From contig NC_088297.1 of the NCBI RefSeq assembly GCF_032854445.1, forward strand, positions 18,365,127 through 18,429,126: 64,000 nucleotides of DNA. The letters run 5' to 3'. This DNA comes from Liolophura sinensis (taxonomy: Eukaryota > Mollusca > Polyplacophora > Chitonida > Chitonidae). Position 1 is the stretch's first letter. Each line of letters opens with the position of its first letter. A model generated the notes under the pieces. That model made no database searches and was not told the DNA's origin. It saw only the letters and a program-made list of their open reading frames with translations. A program made the translations under genes and the position numbers. Positions 22,886 to 34,999 of the stretch are shown piece by piece.

Positions 22886-23203
22886 TGTTCATATTAACTT
22901 GCAAGAGAATTATACTCATTGTAAAACTTACGAAGCTTGGAATGAAGGCCTGTTATGGAATAAAATGCACACACTAGTTTTTGCGGTAATAACTTGTGAC
23001 CTTGATTGAAATCGTCACCCAACACGCGGGATCTAACAAATGCTACAAGGCTAGATATGTCCACGCCAAATACAGGACCCTTCTATATATCGTTGTCTAA
23101 GTATGGATAATTTACAATGTCAAAATTGAAATCAACACTCATATCGTACAGTCTTCGAGAGAGGACACCGTTTTTGGTCTTTGTACAAATATATGTCTAG
23201 ATA

Positions 23204-23372
23204 AGATATTTTGTGTAATTTGTATAAAGTTCAATCCAGATAAGAAGGAAGTTTTTAATCTATAACTAATATACCATGTCTTCAGGAATAAAATCTGCTT
23301 TTGTGCTTCACGCCGCGCTGAGGATTAATTCACTTTTACGGCGACTTCACAATACTGTGACGACTTTAAGGG
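23204..23372. repeat. Right arm of a 165-bp inverted repeat
   Basis: AATCTATAACTAATATACCA, GAATAAAATCTGCTTTTGTG and CACAATACTGTGACGAC are the reverse complement of the left arm at 20250. The loop between arms is 2.8 kb and encodes nothing recognisable as a transposase. Confidence 0.9.
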
Positions 23373-24147
23373 TGCCCTGGATGGATACAGAAGCTTTCCT
23401 TTAGGATGTAGCCAGGGTCAGTAATGAGGAGGTGCAACGCGCCCAGCATGCTCCTATCTACAACACTTTTTTCAGGTTAATTTTAAAGTATTGGAAAATA
23501 TTTAATTGTAGTGTTGATACAAAGACACACTTGGCAGAGTTGTCAACCTGTCACAAGTTTGATGTTGCACGAGAGTGAGAGAACGTAAAAACGTCAGTCC
23601 TACTTTTTTTCGAATATAATTTTGGAGAATTAAAAAAGTGGATACGGCTTCCAGGAAGCTTTTACCAGTATAACATTGTTTTAACACATCTTATACGTTG
23701 TGCACACACCTTACACAGTGTTCTTCGCTGGATGATACGTGGCAGCAGGCACATGCTCAGGCCTTTATCTATATAATGTAAACTCCAGATAACCAGGAGC
23801 TCTGTCCCCAGGAATAACGTCTGCTAAAAAACACAAAACAACAAATCATTTGGTAGTGAAAAATTCTAAATGCCTACTTGACAAAACTGTGTAATCCAGC
23901 CACCAAGGTACCCTCCAGGTATCAAAGATTTCAGAGACTAGTTTGTGTATTGAAGCCAAATACGGCGACGGCAGTGTTTATACCGTGTTTACTAACAATT
24001 ATATGCTTACAAAACAATCATATAATATCACAAATACCGATAACTTCAAACCTTTAAAATTCAGTTTCGTTTGAGTCAATATCGTTTGATTGTTGTCCAA
24101 CTTTTAAGGTTCTACCTCTAATCTGTACAATGCACGCCCGGTAAAGT

Positions 24148-24326
24148 TGCAGGCTTCTAATGTACTAGATCCCCACATGCTATCCCATAGAAAGGACCAC
24201 TTCTTACCCTAATTGAAAATTTGCAGGCTTCTAATGTACCCTAATTGAAAATTTGCAGGCTTCTAATGTACTAGATCCCCACATGCTATCCCATAGAAAG
24301 GACCACTTCTTACCCTAATTGAAACT
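24148..24326. repeat. Tandem duplication of a ~73-bp segment with a short intervening copy
   Basis: TGCAGGCTTCTAATGTACTA through CATAGAAAGGACCACTTC and CCCTAATTGAAA occurs at 24148-24219 and again at 24254-24326 without differences that I can see. A shortened version at 24222-24250 keeps only the first and last parts. The identity implies a recent event. Confidence 0.9.
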
Positions 24327-24581
24327 GCATTTTTTGCAGCTTATCTCCAGATTCAGATGGTGAGAGCGTCTACATTTCTCCAGTCATAGATGCTAAATCC
24401 AGATCTTGCAAACCCGCACGAAAATGTGACATAGATGCCATAGATTGATGTTCTGTCCAAGCTCTGTGCAAGACGGTAGAAAACGATGGAACCGGGTGCA
24501 TTTGCACACAAAGTCAGAAAGCGGCAGGACGGTGTACGAGAACAAAATCAGCAATGCTTCTCCAGTTAAAATTAAGGGTGG

Positions 24582-24747
24582 CTATAGGGAGCCAAGTTAA
24601 CATTTCATAGGAAATTTTTAATATCGATAAATAAATAAATTATTGATATAGATAAATATTAACTGATATCGAAAACTATTTATCCATTTCGATAATTTAT
24701 TTATTGATGTCGATAAAACCTTAAAATGTTAATTTGGTCCCTCATAG
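24582..24747. mobile_element. Foldback MITE-like element, 166 bp
   Basis: The left end CTATAGGGAGCCAAGTTAAC is the near reverse complement of the right end GTTAATTTGGTCCCTCATAG. Inner AT-rich arms (ATCGATAAATAAATAAATTA and TAATTTATTTATTGATGTCGAT) also pair, so almost the whole element folds back. It has no coding capacity. The family is unknown; a TA target would fit the ends but is not proven. Confidence 0.7.
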
Positions 24748-24869
24748 TCATGTAATTGAAGTGAGACATGGATGGGTGTTATTCGTCTTAGTTATTTATA
24801 AGGTTATTGGTGATTGTGTTGTGTATGCAATCGAATGGTTGACGTACTGTTTAAACTGCAATTTACATT

Positions 24870-25032
24870 CGTTTGCTCTCTGGCCGTAAGTGGGTAGGTC
24901 TTGTATCAACTCTGAGGACGGTCGTGGGCCGGTTTCTGTCCGGCTTCCTCCCACCATAATTCTGGCCACCGTCGTATAAGTGAAATATTCTAGAGTACGG
25001 CGTAACACCAATCAGATAAATAAATAAATGAA
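24870..25032 (+). mobile_element. SINE2 fragment
   Basis: CTCTGGCCGTAAGTGGGTAG, GGACGGTCGTGGGCCGGTTT, CTTCCTCCCACCATAATTCT and GTACGGCGTAACACCAATCA are followed by an ATAAATAAATAAA tail. It lacks the tRNA-like head. Confidence 0.8.
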
Positions 25033-25567
25033 TTCTTTTGTGGGACAAAAATTTGTCGGTTTAATATATTGTGAGTTGTGTCACTATACTATCTTCTAAC
25101 TGTTATGTCGAAAAATAAATTATTTTCAGCTAAATTTAAGTTTATCTTGTCTGTTTCAGTATATTTATTTGTATTTTCCCACTTCACCCTTCTGTGGCAG
25201 ATATTTTCTGGGGATTTGAAAGTAAAGGGCTACTCATTGAACACCCTAAATAAATTTTTGGATATCTTTCGTCGGAAATAACACTGTCTAGGTGCAATCA
25301 TAATTCAGCAAAGAAGCAAGAGATAGTTGCTGTTTGGTGAATATAGACTCCTGGTCCAACACAACTATCTTCTATCCACAAATGTTCCAACCAGAACATT
25401 TGAATTGGATTCTTTGGTTTTGATACCATAATTACAGATGTTTCAATGAAAATGTATACACTGGTGTTGAGCTCTAATTAGAATGAAGCCAGACCTGACC
25501 TTTTTCCCTCTCTAAAAGTTGTTAAAGACCAGAGTCCGTACTGGAGCCTTAAGTATATGTATCTCGT

Positions 25568-25845
25568 GGGGCCTCCGGGGCCTAGTGGTGAACTTGCCAG
25601 TGCAGCACCATGACCCAGAGGGCTCTCACTAATGCGTTCGCTGTGAGTTCAAGTCCTGCTCATGCTGGCTTCATCACCGGCCGTACTTGTACGTAGAAAG
25701 GTCCCTCAGCAACTTGCTGTTGTTGTTGTGTTTTCCCCGGGCTTTGTCCGGTTTCTCGTCACAATAATGCTCACTGCCGTCATAAAACCGAAATATTATT
25801 GAATACGGCCTAAAATTCTAATCAAATATATAAATGAAATATGCA
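25568..25845 (+). mobile_element. tRNA-derived SINE2, nearly full length
   Basis: The head GGCCTCCGGGGCCTAGTGGT is an altered A-box region. TGTGAGTTCAAGTCCTGCTC holds a B-box-like GAGTTCAAGTCC. The body contains CACTGCCGTCATAAAACCGA and GAATACGGCCTAAAATTCTA, with a short TATATAAATGAA tail. A GTTGTTGTTG expansion lies in the body. No convincing target duplication was found. Confidence 0.8.
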
Positions 25846-26394
25846 GTGTCTCAGTACATATCATTTAGGTGGTAGTAACATTGATTGATTAATTAATGGA
25901 GGAATGGATCGATTGATTAATGAATGAATTAATTTGTTGACCTGCCATGTGATTGATTTGTTTTTAACGTCATACTAGAGAGTTTTTGACATTTACGATG
26001 GCGGCTAGTTTCATGGTTTGAGGAAACCGGAATGAATGGGTTAGATCACACAAAGTTACTAAACTTATATACAAACTGGTATTTTGCTGTTTGAGGGACA
26101 TGCTGTTTGAACGCACGTAAAACTGGACAAACAGTTGCAAAGACTTTACCAAACACCGATTGCAGTCAACTCCCGACAAACAATTACATACAGATTTCTT
26201 TTCACACTAAAATGAAACTAGTGGATGTCCTAGAAAGTTCACACTGTGTTACGTATTTTTGTCACAAATGTGAACATAAGACCGTAAGGGCCGGGCAGAG
26301 TCGTTCCAGGATTTAGTCATACGTAGTCTGTTCGTTTTCAGATAACGATATTACTAACTTAGTCGGAATTAAGCTATAGGCGGCACTTTTATTT

Positions 26395-26551
26395 AGAATC
26401 GATGCTGATTGGCTGGTGTGAGAGGAAAGTCCAGGCTATGCCTGGCCTGAGCTGAATTTTCGGTATAGCACATTTATTCACGCATGACCAGGGCGGCAAG
26501 ATTTAACCCAGGAAATCCTATATCCACTGTCAGCCAATTAGGATCGATTCT
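26395..26551. mobile_element. MITE-like element with 21-bp terminal inverted repeats
   Basis: AGAATCGATGCTGATTGGCTG at the left end pairs with CAGCCAATTAGGATCGATTC(T) at the right with two mismatches. The total length is 157 bp with no coding capacity. Target duplications are not evident. Confidence 0.55.
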
Positions 26552-26590
26552 GTGTCCTTTTAACTGATTTATCACAGCAGTCAGGTGTAT

Positions 26591-26629
26591 GGGTGGGTGA
26601 GTGGGTGAGTTGGTGGGTGGGTGTGGGTG
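26591..26629 (+). repeat. G-rich tract with six GGG runs
   Basis: GGGTGGGTGAGTGGGTGAGT continues with TGGTGGGTGGGTGTGGGTG. Four or more GGG runs within 40 nt meet the usual sequence criterion for a G-quadruplex on the plus strand. Confidence 0.7.
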
Positions 26630-26639
26630 TACCATATAG

Positions 26640-29600
26640 AGCATTGTCTAAACCATCGCCTTGCCAGGGCATTGGATTTAGTTATAGGCTACAAAGACTA
26701 CAGCGTTTAGAATAAAGCCACAGCAGGGTCTACAATGTGGTAAGACTACACGAAGCTAGCAAATGGGGTCATTTAATTAAAGGGACTTCCTTGTTTGTCT
26801 TTTAAACTCGTGGCAATTGTTTCTATAGTATATAAGAGCCTATGTGAGCATGTCACTGCGCATAACATTTTGGGGCAGGAAGCGATGACTAACAGCTGAA
26901 CACTAGCTTCTGTAAATCATAGTCTATACAGCAGAACTGCGTGGGCTACTTCAGGCACATACACCAGTCAGTTCAAATTATCCATGCAAAAGGTTACAGA
27001 ATGGAGTGTACAACCAGAGAAGTGATCACTGTGATTGTATGTGTTACGACCCAAACTGAGATGGCTTGTTCGAAATACACGACGGTTAAGCCGCACAAAA
27101 TAGTAACCAAAACCAGCATTATATTTCAACAATTTATTAGGTTTAACAAGAACAGATAACAAGACTTATATAAATACTAAAGCACTTAAGTTTAACAAGA
27201 AAGGATAGCAATATCTATACAAATACTAAAGTACTTACATGTACAACGGTGTCAAGTCCAAACGGACGCATATATTCCACAATGCTGAAAACCACACAGG
27301 CATAAATGCACAGAGGCAATATTCACAAAAGGGAAAATCCACAGTATAACTGAGTGTATGACAAAATATACACAATTTAACAGTGCTTTTTCTTTTGAGA
27401 TGACAAATCTGCGACGAATGATGATTTGCCTGTTGTAAGGTCGGTGAGGCAGTACTAGACTGTATGAGAAAGAAATGAAGCCATTATTGAACTGCCTCGG
27501 GTTTGGCAGCGCTCCACTCACATGAGGCGTCCCAGTGTTCGCGCCCCTCTCCCACCATGCCTTTACAAAAGGTAATTATTGCGCAAAAATCACATCTTTT
27601 TGACCCATCCCAGTGATCGGCAGTTAACGTTACTCTACACACACTCCTTTCAGCGCATAAGTCTCTTTACCTTTCGTTTTACATTACTGCAACCAACACA
27701 CTTTACCACTTGAGTTAGTAAGATGCACATAGGCTTGTTTAGGCTTAGCCTCATCGCTTGTCTCCTTCCGCGGAACTATTTAATCAGTAAAATTCTTTTA
27801 GATTTTAGTTAGAGTCGTCTTATACATACTCTAAATAGAGAGAATGCATGTGTATAAAGTGTTATTTAAGACAAAGGTTGAGACGGATTGTTTGTGTTTT
27901 CTGACGTCACTTCCTGCCTCATAACCGTGACCCCAGTGACCTCGGCGTTGTTCAAGATTTCTGTACAAAATATGCTTTTTATGGCAGTAATGTAAACCGA
28001 AATGTAGAGATCGTCGCATGCGTTGTAAGAGGAATGATCTATGCAAATGAGAATGAGAAGAAAGTCACGGGCGCATATATAGTGAATTCCAAAAGAAACG
28101 CGAATTTTTCCAGTGTCAAATCGGAAGTACATCCCGAGTAATTTTTTGATTTTGTCAGATCTGGATTATTTTTCTTACGTTGATTAACAAGCTAACAAGC
28201 TAATACAGTTATAAGACTAAATACATACTTACACGTCTAGAAAGTCACTCGTATATGTCAAAAAAGCATGCCCCAGCATACACATCCAAAAATTTGCGCA
28301 CTGATATAATTCTGATCATGTTCTTTTCATTACCACAAAATGTGCTTGTGGGACTAAACTATGACAATCTCTACACCGAAAAACACCTATTATATTTATA
28401 TTTTTGAATAAAAATCTGCTTTTGTTTTGAAAATTTGGTGGCCCTAAATTGTCGGTCATCTCGTCACGGGTGGCGAATCCGCCTTATTATTGTTCAAAAA
28501 AGGCAGGTGACTGACCACATGGCTCGCAGCAGTTGACATCAGCTCTATATTTTTGAAAGCAACTGGAACGTTAAAGGTTCTCCATAACTGGTTACGTAAA
28601 ATTTCTAACTCTCTACCCAGATGTAGGTTTTTCACAATTCTTTGTCATCTTCGAAAGCCCAAATACATGTAATTATTAAATGCTGATTCAAAAATTTTGA
28701 CTGCTAAAACAGGTTGAGCTATATAGTACGACCTAACAGTACTGTCTGCTACGGCGTCAACCAGATTCACACAAGCCACTGACATGGTTTTCTGTCATCT
28801 ACGTCACGCTCATTTACGTCACATTTTTGCGTAACGGAGATGACAAGTACTGTTACATAATGGCTCGTCTCTTAAGACAGACCGATACAAACGTACACAC
28901 ATATAAGTTGCTGCGTGAAAAGATATATGTATATGCAACATTGTATATTGAATGAACAGTATTCATCAATTTTTCAGAAAAAAAAATCGATCAGCGAAAA
29001 TCTTATTGAATTAGAACTTTCAGTTAGAATACCTTTAGCCCAAATAATAACCTTGCACAAAATATCAACCTCGTCTTTGCACATGTTACATTCCAAAGTC
29101 TAATACTCATGAAAAGTGATAATTTGCACTTTACTTGATAAATGGAGAACATTTGATTTGTTTTTGATTTTCAGCGACATGGATTTTTGCCAAAAGTCAA
29201 ATCTCAAAAAAGTTTTAGAAAGACAACAACTTAAAAATCTAGAACACATGGGTTTAAAAGGGGTCTGGTTATTGAGCGGTGCCAGTGCCAGACAGTGAGG
29301 TAATAGCTGTACGAATGCGGAAAACTTCCTTTTGGAGTAATCTTTAAACTAATCAAAGGATGCACTGATGTACCGAGCAGTACTAAGTCAGTCATGGTGT
29401 GAAGAAGAATGTGCTGTAACGTAGTGGATGACATGAATTGTTTTCTGACTCCAGTGAGAACAAGCCTATAATGCTAAACCTTATATTTGTAACTGAGAAG
29501 AGTGCAATGATTCGTTTTAGGCAATGTTGGCGAAGAAAGAAATTCTCACATTTCTGGGAACAAAACTGAGACGGTCCGAATTTAGCGACTCATGTCGCCT

Positions 29601-31970
29601 TACCTCCAACAAACATTTTTTTAAATCATGGCCTGGTCGAATCACCGGAAATGCGACTATTTTGTATCATGCTTACTGCTTAAGAGTGTGAACAGACAAC
29701 ACTAAATAACGATGCTCTCAGCGATTTACACACCCAGATAGAAGGAAACCTTACGGGGTTGCTAAAACACACAGCGGCAGTACACTCTAAAACTGGAACT
29801 AAATCGGTAAATTGGTGACAATTTTGACCACCTCAGAAATGACCTCATGTGACCTGACCCGATCGCTTCGCTTCCTGCCCCCCAAAAACAAAACAAAAAA
29901 TATAAAGGATTTCTTCTTTCTGATTCCTCCCTTGAACTCATATTGGTTGAAGAGGTTATAAAAGGCGCATATATGGACCTACATTTAATATTTTTATTGA
30001 TTAATTTTACTGTCTAATAACAGCGATTCTAGTATATTACCCATGCCTCTTTTGTTGACGTTTCACGTATATGTACACTTAAGATCCACGTACATCTGAA
30101 ACTGAAATACATACCACCGTGCTTGTTACTACTTTATTCTAAAACATTGAAGTCTGTTCAAATAACTACTGAGACTTTGCCTTTTGTTATTAACTGTCAT
30201 CTCGGTGATACATGTCACCTGTGTCACGTGATACGTTTTCCTCAATATAATAACTATGGTCTGCAAATAAGAAAACATCGAACCGTTTTCAGATAGACAT
30301 GGCAGCAAGCTTTTGAAAATTAAACATAAGGTTGATCATTGCACATTTATGGAGTGACAGTCGGTAGTGAAGCGAATTATTTTAGGGCTTGTTGTCATTT
30401 TGCAACTGATGATATCGCTAGATTTTTACTTTTTGACTTTTAATTAAATTTTGAAAGCCATGTTTCATGTTCAAGCTTTCACGGTGAAACTAAAGATAAA
30501 ATTGCAAACATCCCTGAAACATAGAGCAAAGATGTTTGGGTTTCAGACAACAGCAATAAGTGTTTCCATTTTGGCAAATTATGTTAATTAGTAGCGCTAA
30601 AGGTATAAAAAATCAATTGAAATTATGTAAGTAATGTGTGTACATAATTAAAACCATGTAGCTCAAAGCTATACGTTGATCATACAACAAAAAATTCCCG
30701 TTGAATACAAAAATGAAACAAAACAAGTCTGTGCCTTTGAAAACGCGACATTACCAAATATTGACCTATGTATTAAAACTGAGGGCTTGACCCCAATGTA
30801 TAGTCACAGGGATGACGCCTGTATGACGAGGGTCAATCGGGGTGGGTTTCGCCTCCGGAACACCTCTACTCACGTTGACCACTCTCACACCCTCACGATA
30901 AATACGTAAGGTCAACTCGAAAGGAGAGTCACGGAACCCAGTCACTGTGCGAAGAACATTAATTATCTGAGAAAAACACCTGTGTTTGGCTGACATTTTG
31001 TCCACGGTGGCGCACTACGTAGTTCAGTTTAAGTTAGATAGCCAGTAACTAAATCACTCGGTTCTGGAACACCTGTCAGTTGCGAAGTTGTCAGTCACAA
31101 GCTACACTTGTTATTTAAGTGTACCGCGTGTGTATATATATATCTCTATAAATACCCTCTTGCCCAAATAAAGAATGCTGCATGCGTGCACTGACAGTGA
31201 CAGGAATTCCTACTCAGTCTGACGGTAACAAATAATTAACTAAGTAAAATGTTATCTTCATTGAGATATACATGTAAATTAGATGTAATGATAGCAACTT
31301 ATCATAAACCTTGTACGTGTAACTGTTATTTTTGATCGTAAAAGTGATGCCAGCTCAAAGAATTTAAAACAGGTTACCATACTTTAAATTCGGTTCTGTT
31401 TGACGGAGCTATGTCTAGGCCACCATTTCCGGACTCTGTTGTATGGACCGTCACAAAAACAAGACGGAAGTTTCATTGCATACACGCATACAATGCATGA
31501 ATAAAACTTTTGAACATTTGACAGAAGCTAGTGTGACATTTTGTTAAAACATTTTAACAATATAGCGGGTTGGCCTCATGCGCCTACTTTTTTGGAAATG
31601 TTGGACGACGAGTTATTGCAGAGAGCCACCAGGATATAACCCTACTCAGAAAATGTTTATATTGTGGACTGGCTTGTTGTCGTATTGCTAGGAGTGCGAA
31701 CACTGCTAAGCTTCCGTTTGCACGTCAAATATAACTATACACTGTGGCGTACATGTCTGTGCGTGGCTTACACAAGCTCGTGCGTGCCCGCATGTGTAAT
31801 TAATGGCCAATAGTGTTTTACGTATACTGTAAAAATATACGCCAGGGCTCGAATATGTCCAGAAGCACTTCAGAAGCAATGAATAATTGCTGTTAAGTCA
31901 TTATATGTATAAACACCTCTTGACATAAGATATGGAACCTTAACTATATGCAATTAATTCTATTTATTTA
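26640..31970. other. Stretch without recognised genes or repeats
   Basis: AT-rich, low repeat content. A 49-bp tandem pair at 27142-27238 (TTTAACAAGA..AATACTAAAG.ACTTA) is the only local structure. Open frames at 27252-27521 (minus), 27866-28132 (minus) and 29231-29434 (minus) have no recognisable domain. Confidence 0.45.
30766..31005 (-). CDS. Hypothetical protein, possible first coding exon
   Basis: An unrecognised 79-codon frame that could begin at M1 or M4. It reads MDKMSAKHRCFSQIINVLRT at the start, then a basic and beta-rich segment (FELTLRIYREGVRVVNV), a proline-rich PEAKPTPIDPRHTG and VIPVTIHWGQ. Composition is protein-like and the frame lies in a locally GC-richer patch, unlike the surrounding AT-rich DNA. 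No downstream exon, splice donor or domain could be assigned. It may be a real exon, a decayed gene or chance. Confidence 0.25.
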   Translation of the reverse strand: MDKMSAKHRCFSQIINVLRTVTGFRDSPFELTLRIYREGVRVVNVSRGVPEAKPTPIDPRHTGVIPVTIHWGQALSFNT

Positions 31971-31984
31971 TTTAGGTATTTAAT

Positions 31985-32085
31985 AGATTTGACAAGAAGG
32001 GTGTATTTCACCAGTCAGGAATCACCATTTGATCACACCGTCGTCACTGCCGTGGTTTTACTCTCTATGCTGTGCGTGTTCAATA
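31985..32085 (+). repeat. Dispersed repeat family B, copy 5 (end only)
   Basis: TGACAAGAAGGGTGTATTTC, CACCGTCGTCACTGCCGTGG and TTTTACTCTCTATGCTGTGC match the last third of family B. Confidence 0.6.
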
Positions 32086-33169
32086 TTATCACATACCTCT
32101 GTCTGCTTAGTGCACGATAAAAACCAAACCAAGATTCGTTCCGTACTGATATCCTCTGGATTCCGTATCGGTATTCTCTGAACACGCGCCGAACTACTTT
32201 CGCCCTGGGTGACGCCTGGATGGGAAGGTCATGTCTTTCTGAACGGGAATTTCCATGCAGTGCTGACTTACTTACATAAACACGCGTACTGTGCTTAGAA
32301 CAGCAGAAAATTTCATTTTCTACACCTTCCTTTCTGATTTTTTGTATGACCAGATTCCATTTCGTGGTGTATACAGCTGTCATTTCAGGCCAGATTTACC
32401 GTTCAAACATTAAGTCTTATCGCCATTTTTCTTCGGCATCAACTACACTAAAAAGCTTGCAGTAGTGTGTGGTATAAATGTCAGCCAATGAGAAAATTTA
32501 TAGCTCTAAAACCCATTATACAGAATATGGCAAAAAATCGAACACACGAAACTTCAGAAGTTTTGAAAGACTTCATTTCATCCACACCGGCATGCAACTC
32601 ACTAATTTTGTCATTTATTGAATTACATGTTCACCTTTTTAATTTTGTTTTTGGCGCAATGCAAATCTGGACTAAACTCTATTTCAAAATGTACCACTTG
32701 ACCACACTGATCAGTCGCAATCCAAATGAAGTTTAAATCTTTGGTTTTTCAAAAATTGAACGTATGTTGGTAGAAAAATGTGTTTAAAAGTACAGTTACA
32801 CGTTCAGGATATTTTATAAATTACATTTTCATCCTACTTTGCTCTTTTTTCCCTCCTATAAACTGTTGTTGTGGTCGCTATATTTAGAACAAACTCGACG
32901 TGCGCGTAATGGTTTGGAAGAGTCGTTTCAGACCATGGCGCTACCAGATACTACCCAAGGCAACAGAGTACGAGGTACATTCCTCGATTTTAAAATAGCT
33001 TTCATCGGAGGAATGTGATAAATAGATTATCTGTACACTGTGCTGATATGTATCGTCTTGTCATTTCGTTCTCTGCGACGGAGTTGCCCCATCGACCTCT
33101 ATATATTGTATTCCTGTATAAACCAGTATTCTGCTGTTAGACCTAGCATCCTCGAGGTATAGTCCCTGT

Positions 33170-33470
33170 CCATTTTTTTATTGTGATTGCATGTTAAACG
33201 TGATGACAACATAGCATTTTGTGTATTTCTAGATCAATGACCACCGCATCATTGCATTTTTTTACCTGGTTCTACTTGAACCATGGTGATGGTGGGCGTG
33301 TAAATTCTTACTATTTGTGCATTTACATGAACAATTAGAATTTGACAAGAATTTGTAAATCGACAAGAGGCCGTTTTTCACCGATTAAAAGTGACAATTT
33401 GCCTGCTATCACACTGTTATCGCTGCTCTGGATGTGCTTTCTGTGTTGAACGTCTGTAATTATATTCTAT
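33170..33470 (+). repeat. Dispersed repeat family B, copy 6
   Basis: A longer copy: GATTGCATGTTAAACGTGAT, GACAACATAGCATTTTGTG, TGCATTTACATGAACAATTA, CGACAAGAGGCCGTTTTTCA, TATCACACTGTTATCGCTGC and CTGTAATTATATT. Confidence 0.7.
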
Positions 33471-33644
33471 ATTTATAACATGCTGTTTTTCTTGCTACAA
33501 ATGACCTTGTTTCAAAATTTGACTTGGAACTAAACTTGACAAATATGCGAACTCCCCCATGACTGCCTAAAACGGGATGTGTAACTAATTCGCTGTGGTG
33601 CTGAACGACTGTGACAATACAGTTATGTTACAAACGGCTCTTTG

Positions 33645-33717
33645 TTGATTTATTTAGATATTTGATTGGCGTTTTAGGCCATACTGGTGGGCGGAAACCT
33701 GGCAGAGCCAGAGAAAA
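33645..33717 (-). mobile_element. SINE2 remnant with internal deletion
   Basis: TTGATTGGCGTTTTAGGCC leads directly into ACTGGTGGGCGGAAACCTGG, with the intervening AATATTTCACTTATACGACG block of SINE2 missing. Confidence 0.6.
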
Positions 33718-34151
33718 GCTATTTTTGAAGCAGATAATAAACACCATCCATTAAGAGTTCTTGGAGATCGTTCTAGTTTTGGTTTTGATCTTGTACATGC
33801 ACTTCGTAAATTATTCATCGATTTAGGCTGCTAATGCCACGCTGTGCTACACGTGGAGATGATTCATCGAGGTTTATATATGCTCAAATTTTAATCTGTT
33901 ATACAGGCAGCTTGATACAGTTATTTTGTGACAACATGTAGTTTTAATTAAATTTAGGTTTTTATACACTAAAATGACGGCGGTCAGTTTTATGGCACGG
34001 GTAAATCGACGTGTGCTGAAAGACTTTTCATATATACACACAGCACCAGATGTTTCGTAAAAAATTATATTAAGCAATATATAATTTATGACTCTTTGGT
34101 TATGCGCATAGATTTTGACCTGGCTTCAGGTTATTCCTTATCCACGGAGTT

Positions 34152-34350
34152 CATTTTCAGAGAGGACTTTGCAAACCTTACATTTTCAGTGAGAACCTGG
34201 CAAACCTTACATTTTCAGAGAGAACCTGGCAAACCTTACATTTTCAGAGAGGATCTGGCAAGCCTTACATTTTCAGAGAGGACCTGGCAAACCTTACATT
34301 TTCAGAGAGGAATTGGCAGGCCCTACATTTTCAGAGATGACCTGGCAAAT
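34152..34350 (+). repeat. 29-bp tandem repeat, seven units
   Basis: The unit CATTTTCAGAGAGGACCTGG plus CAAACCTTA starts at 34152, 34181, 34210, 34239, 34268, 34297 and 34326. Because 29 is not a multiple of three, the 102-codon open frame across it (34096-34404) cycles through three peptides (LTFS.RTWQT, HFQREPGKPY, IFREDLAS). It is not evidence of a protein. Confidence 0.95.
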
Positions 34351-34789
34351 ATTGTGGCGTGTAGTTTTGTAATTGTATACAAACATGTGCATCTTACACG
34401 TTAGAAAATACTTACGTACAAAGGAAAAATATGTATTTGTCACATTTGTGAAAATGCCTGAAATTAATTTATGTGTTCTATGCAAACACACAGGATGCAT
34501 TGATGTAGTAATATACTGGCATGAATCAATGCCCAGGTGTGACCAAACAAGCACAGGCGAAACAGTCTCACAGGTGTTATCTGGACTATGCATTTCTAAT
34601 GTTCAATCGCCACGATATGGCTGAAATATTGCCGATGTGGCGTTAAGCCATAATCATTCATTCATTCTAATGTTCAATATTTAGATGTATGGCTTTTAAA
34701 TAGTCATAAGTATTTTTGCGACAAACTTTTCACGAATTATTTGTCTGAATTAAAATTCTCGTTTTACTATGATGTAACTCTTTTGATAT

Positions 34790-34985
34790 GTAATATTTCT
34801 GCATAAACCGGTATTCTGGCGGTGGACTAAGCATATATAGTACAAGACTAAGAGCACAGAGTTTAAAACTAGAGCAGCGAGGACAGTGTGATAATTTGTC
34901 ACATATAACCGGTAAAAGGCGGCCTCCTTTCAAATTACCCCTGGCAGTGTTTCATTCCAACTGTTCATGTAAATGGTCACATGTA
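34790..34985 (-). repeat. Dispersed repeat family B, copy 7
   Basis: Minus-strand copy: CATATAACCGGTAAAAGGCG, GACAGTGTGATAATTTGTCA and CAACTGTTCATGTAAATG are complements of family B landmarks in reverse order. Confidence 0.6.
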
Positions 34986-34999
34986 AAAGGTCCTGGATT

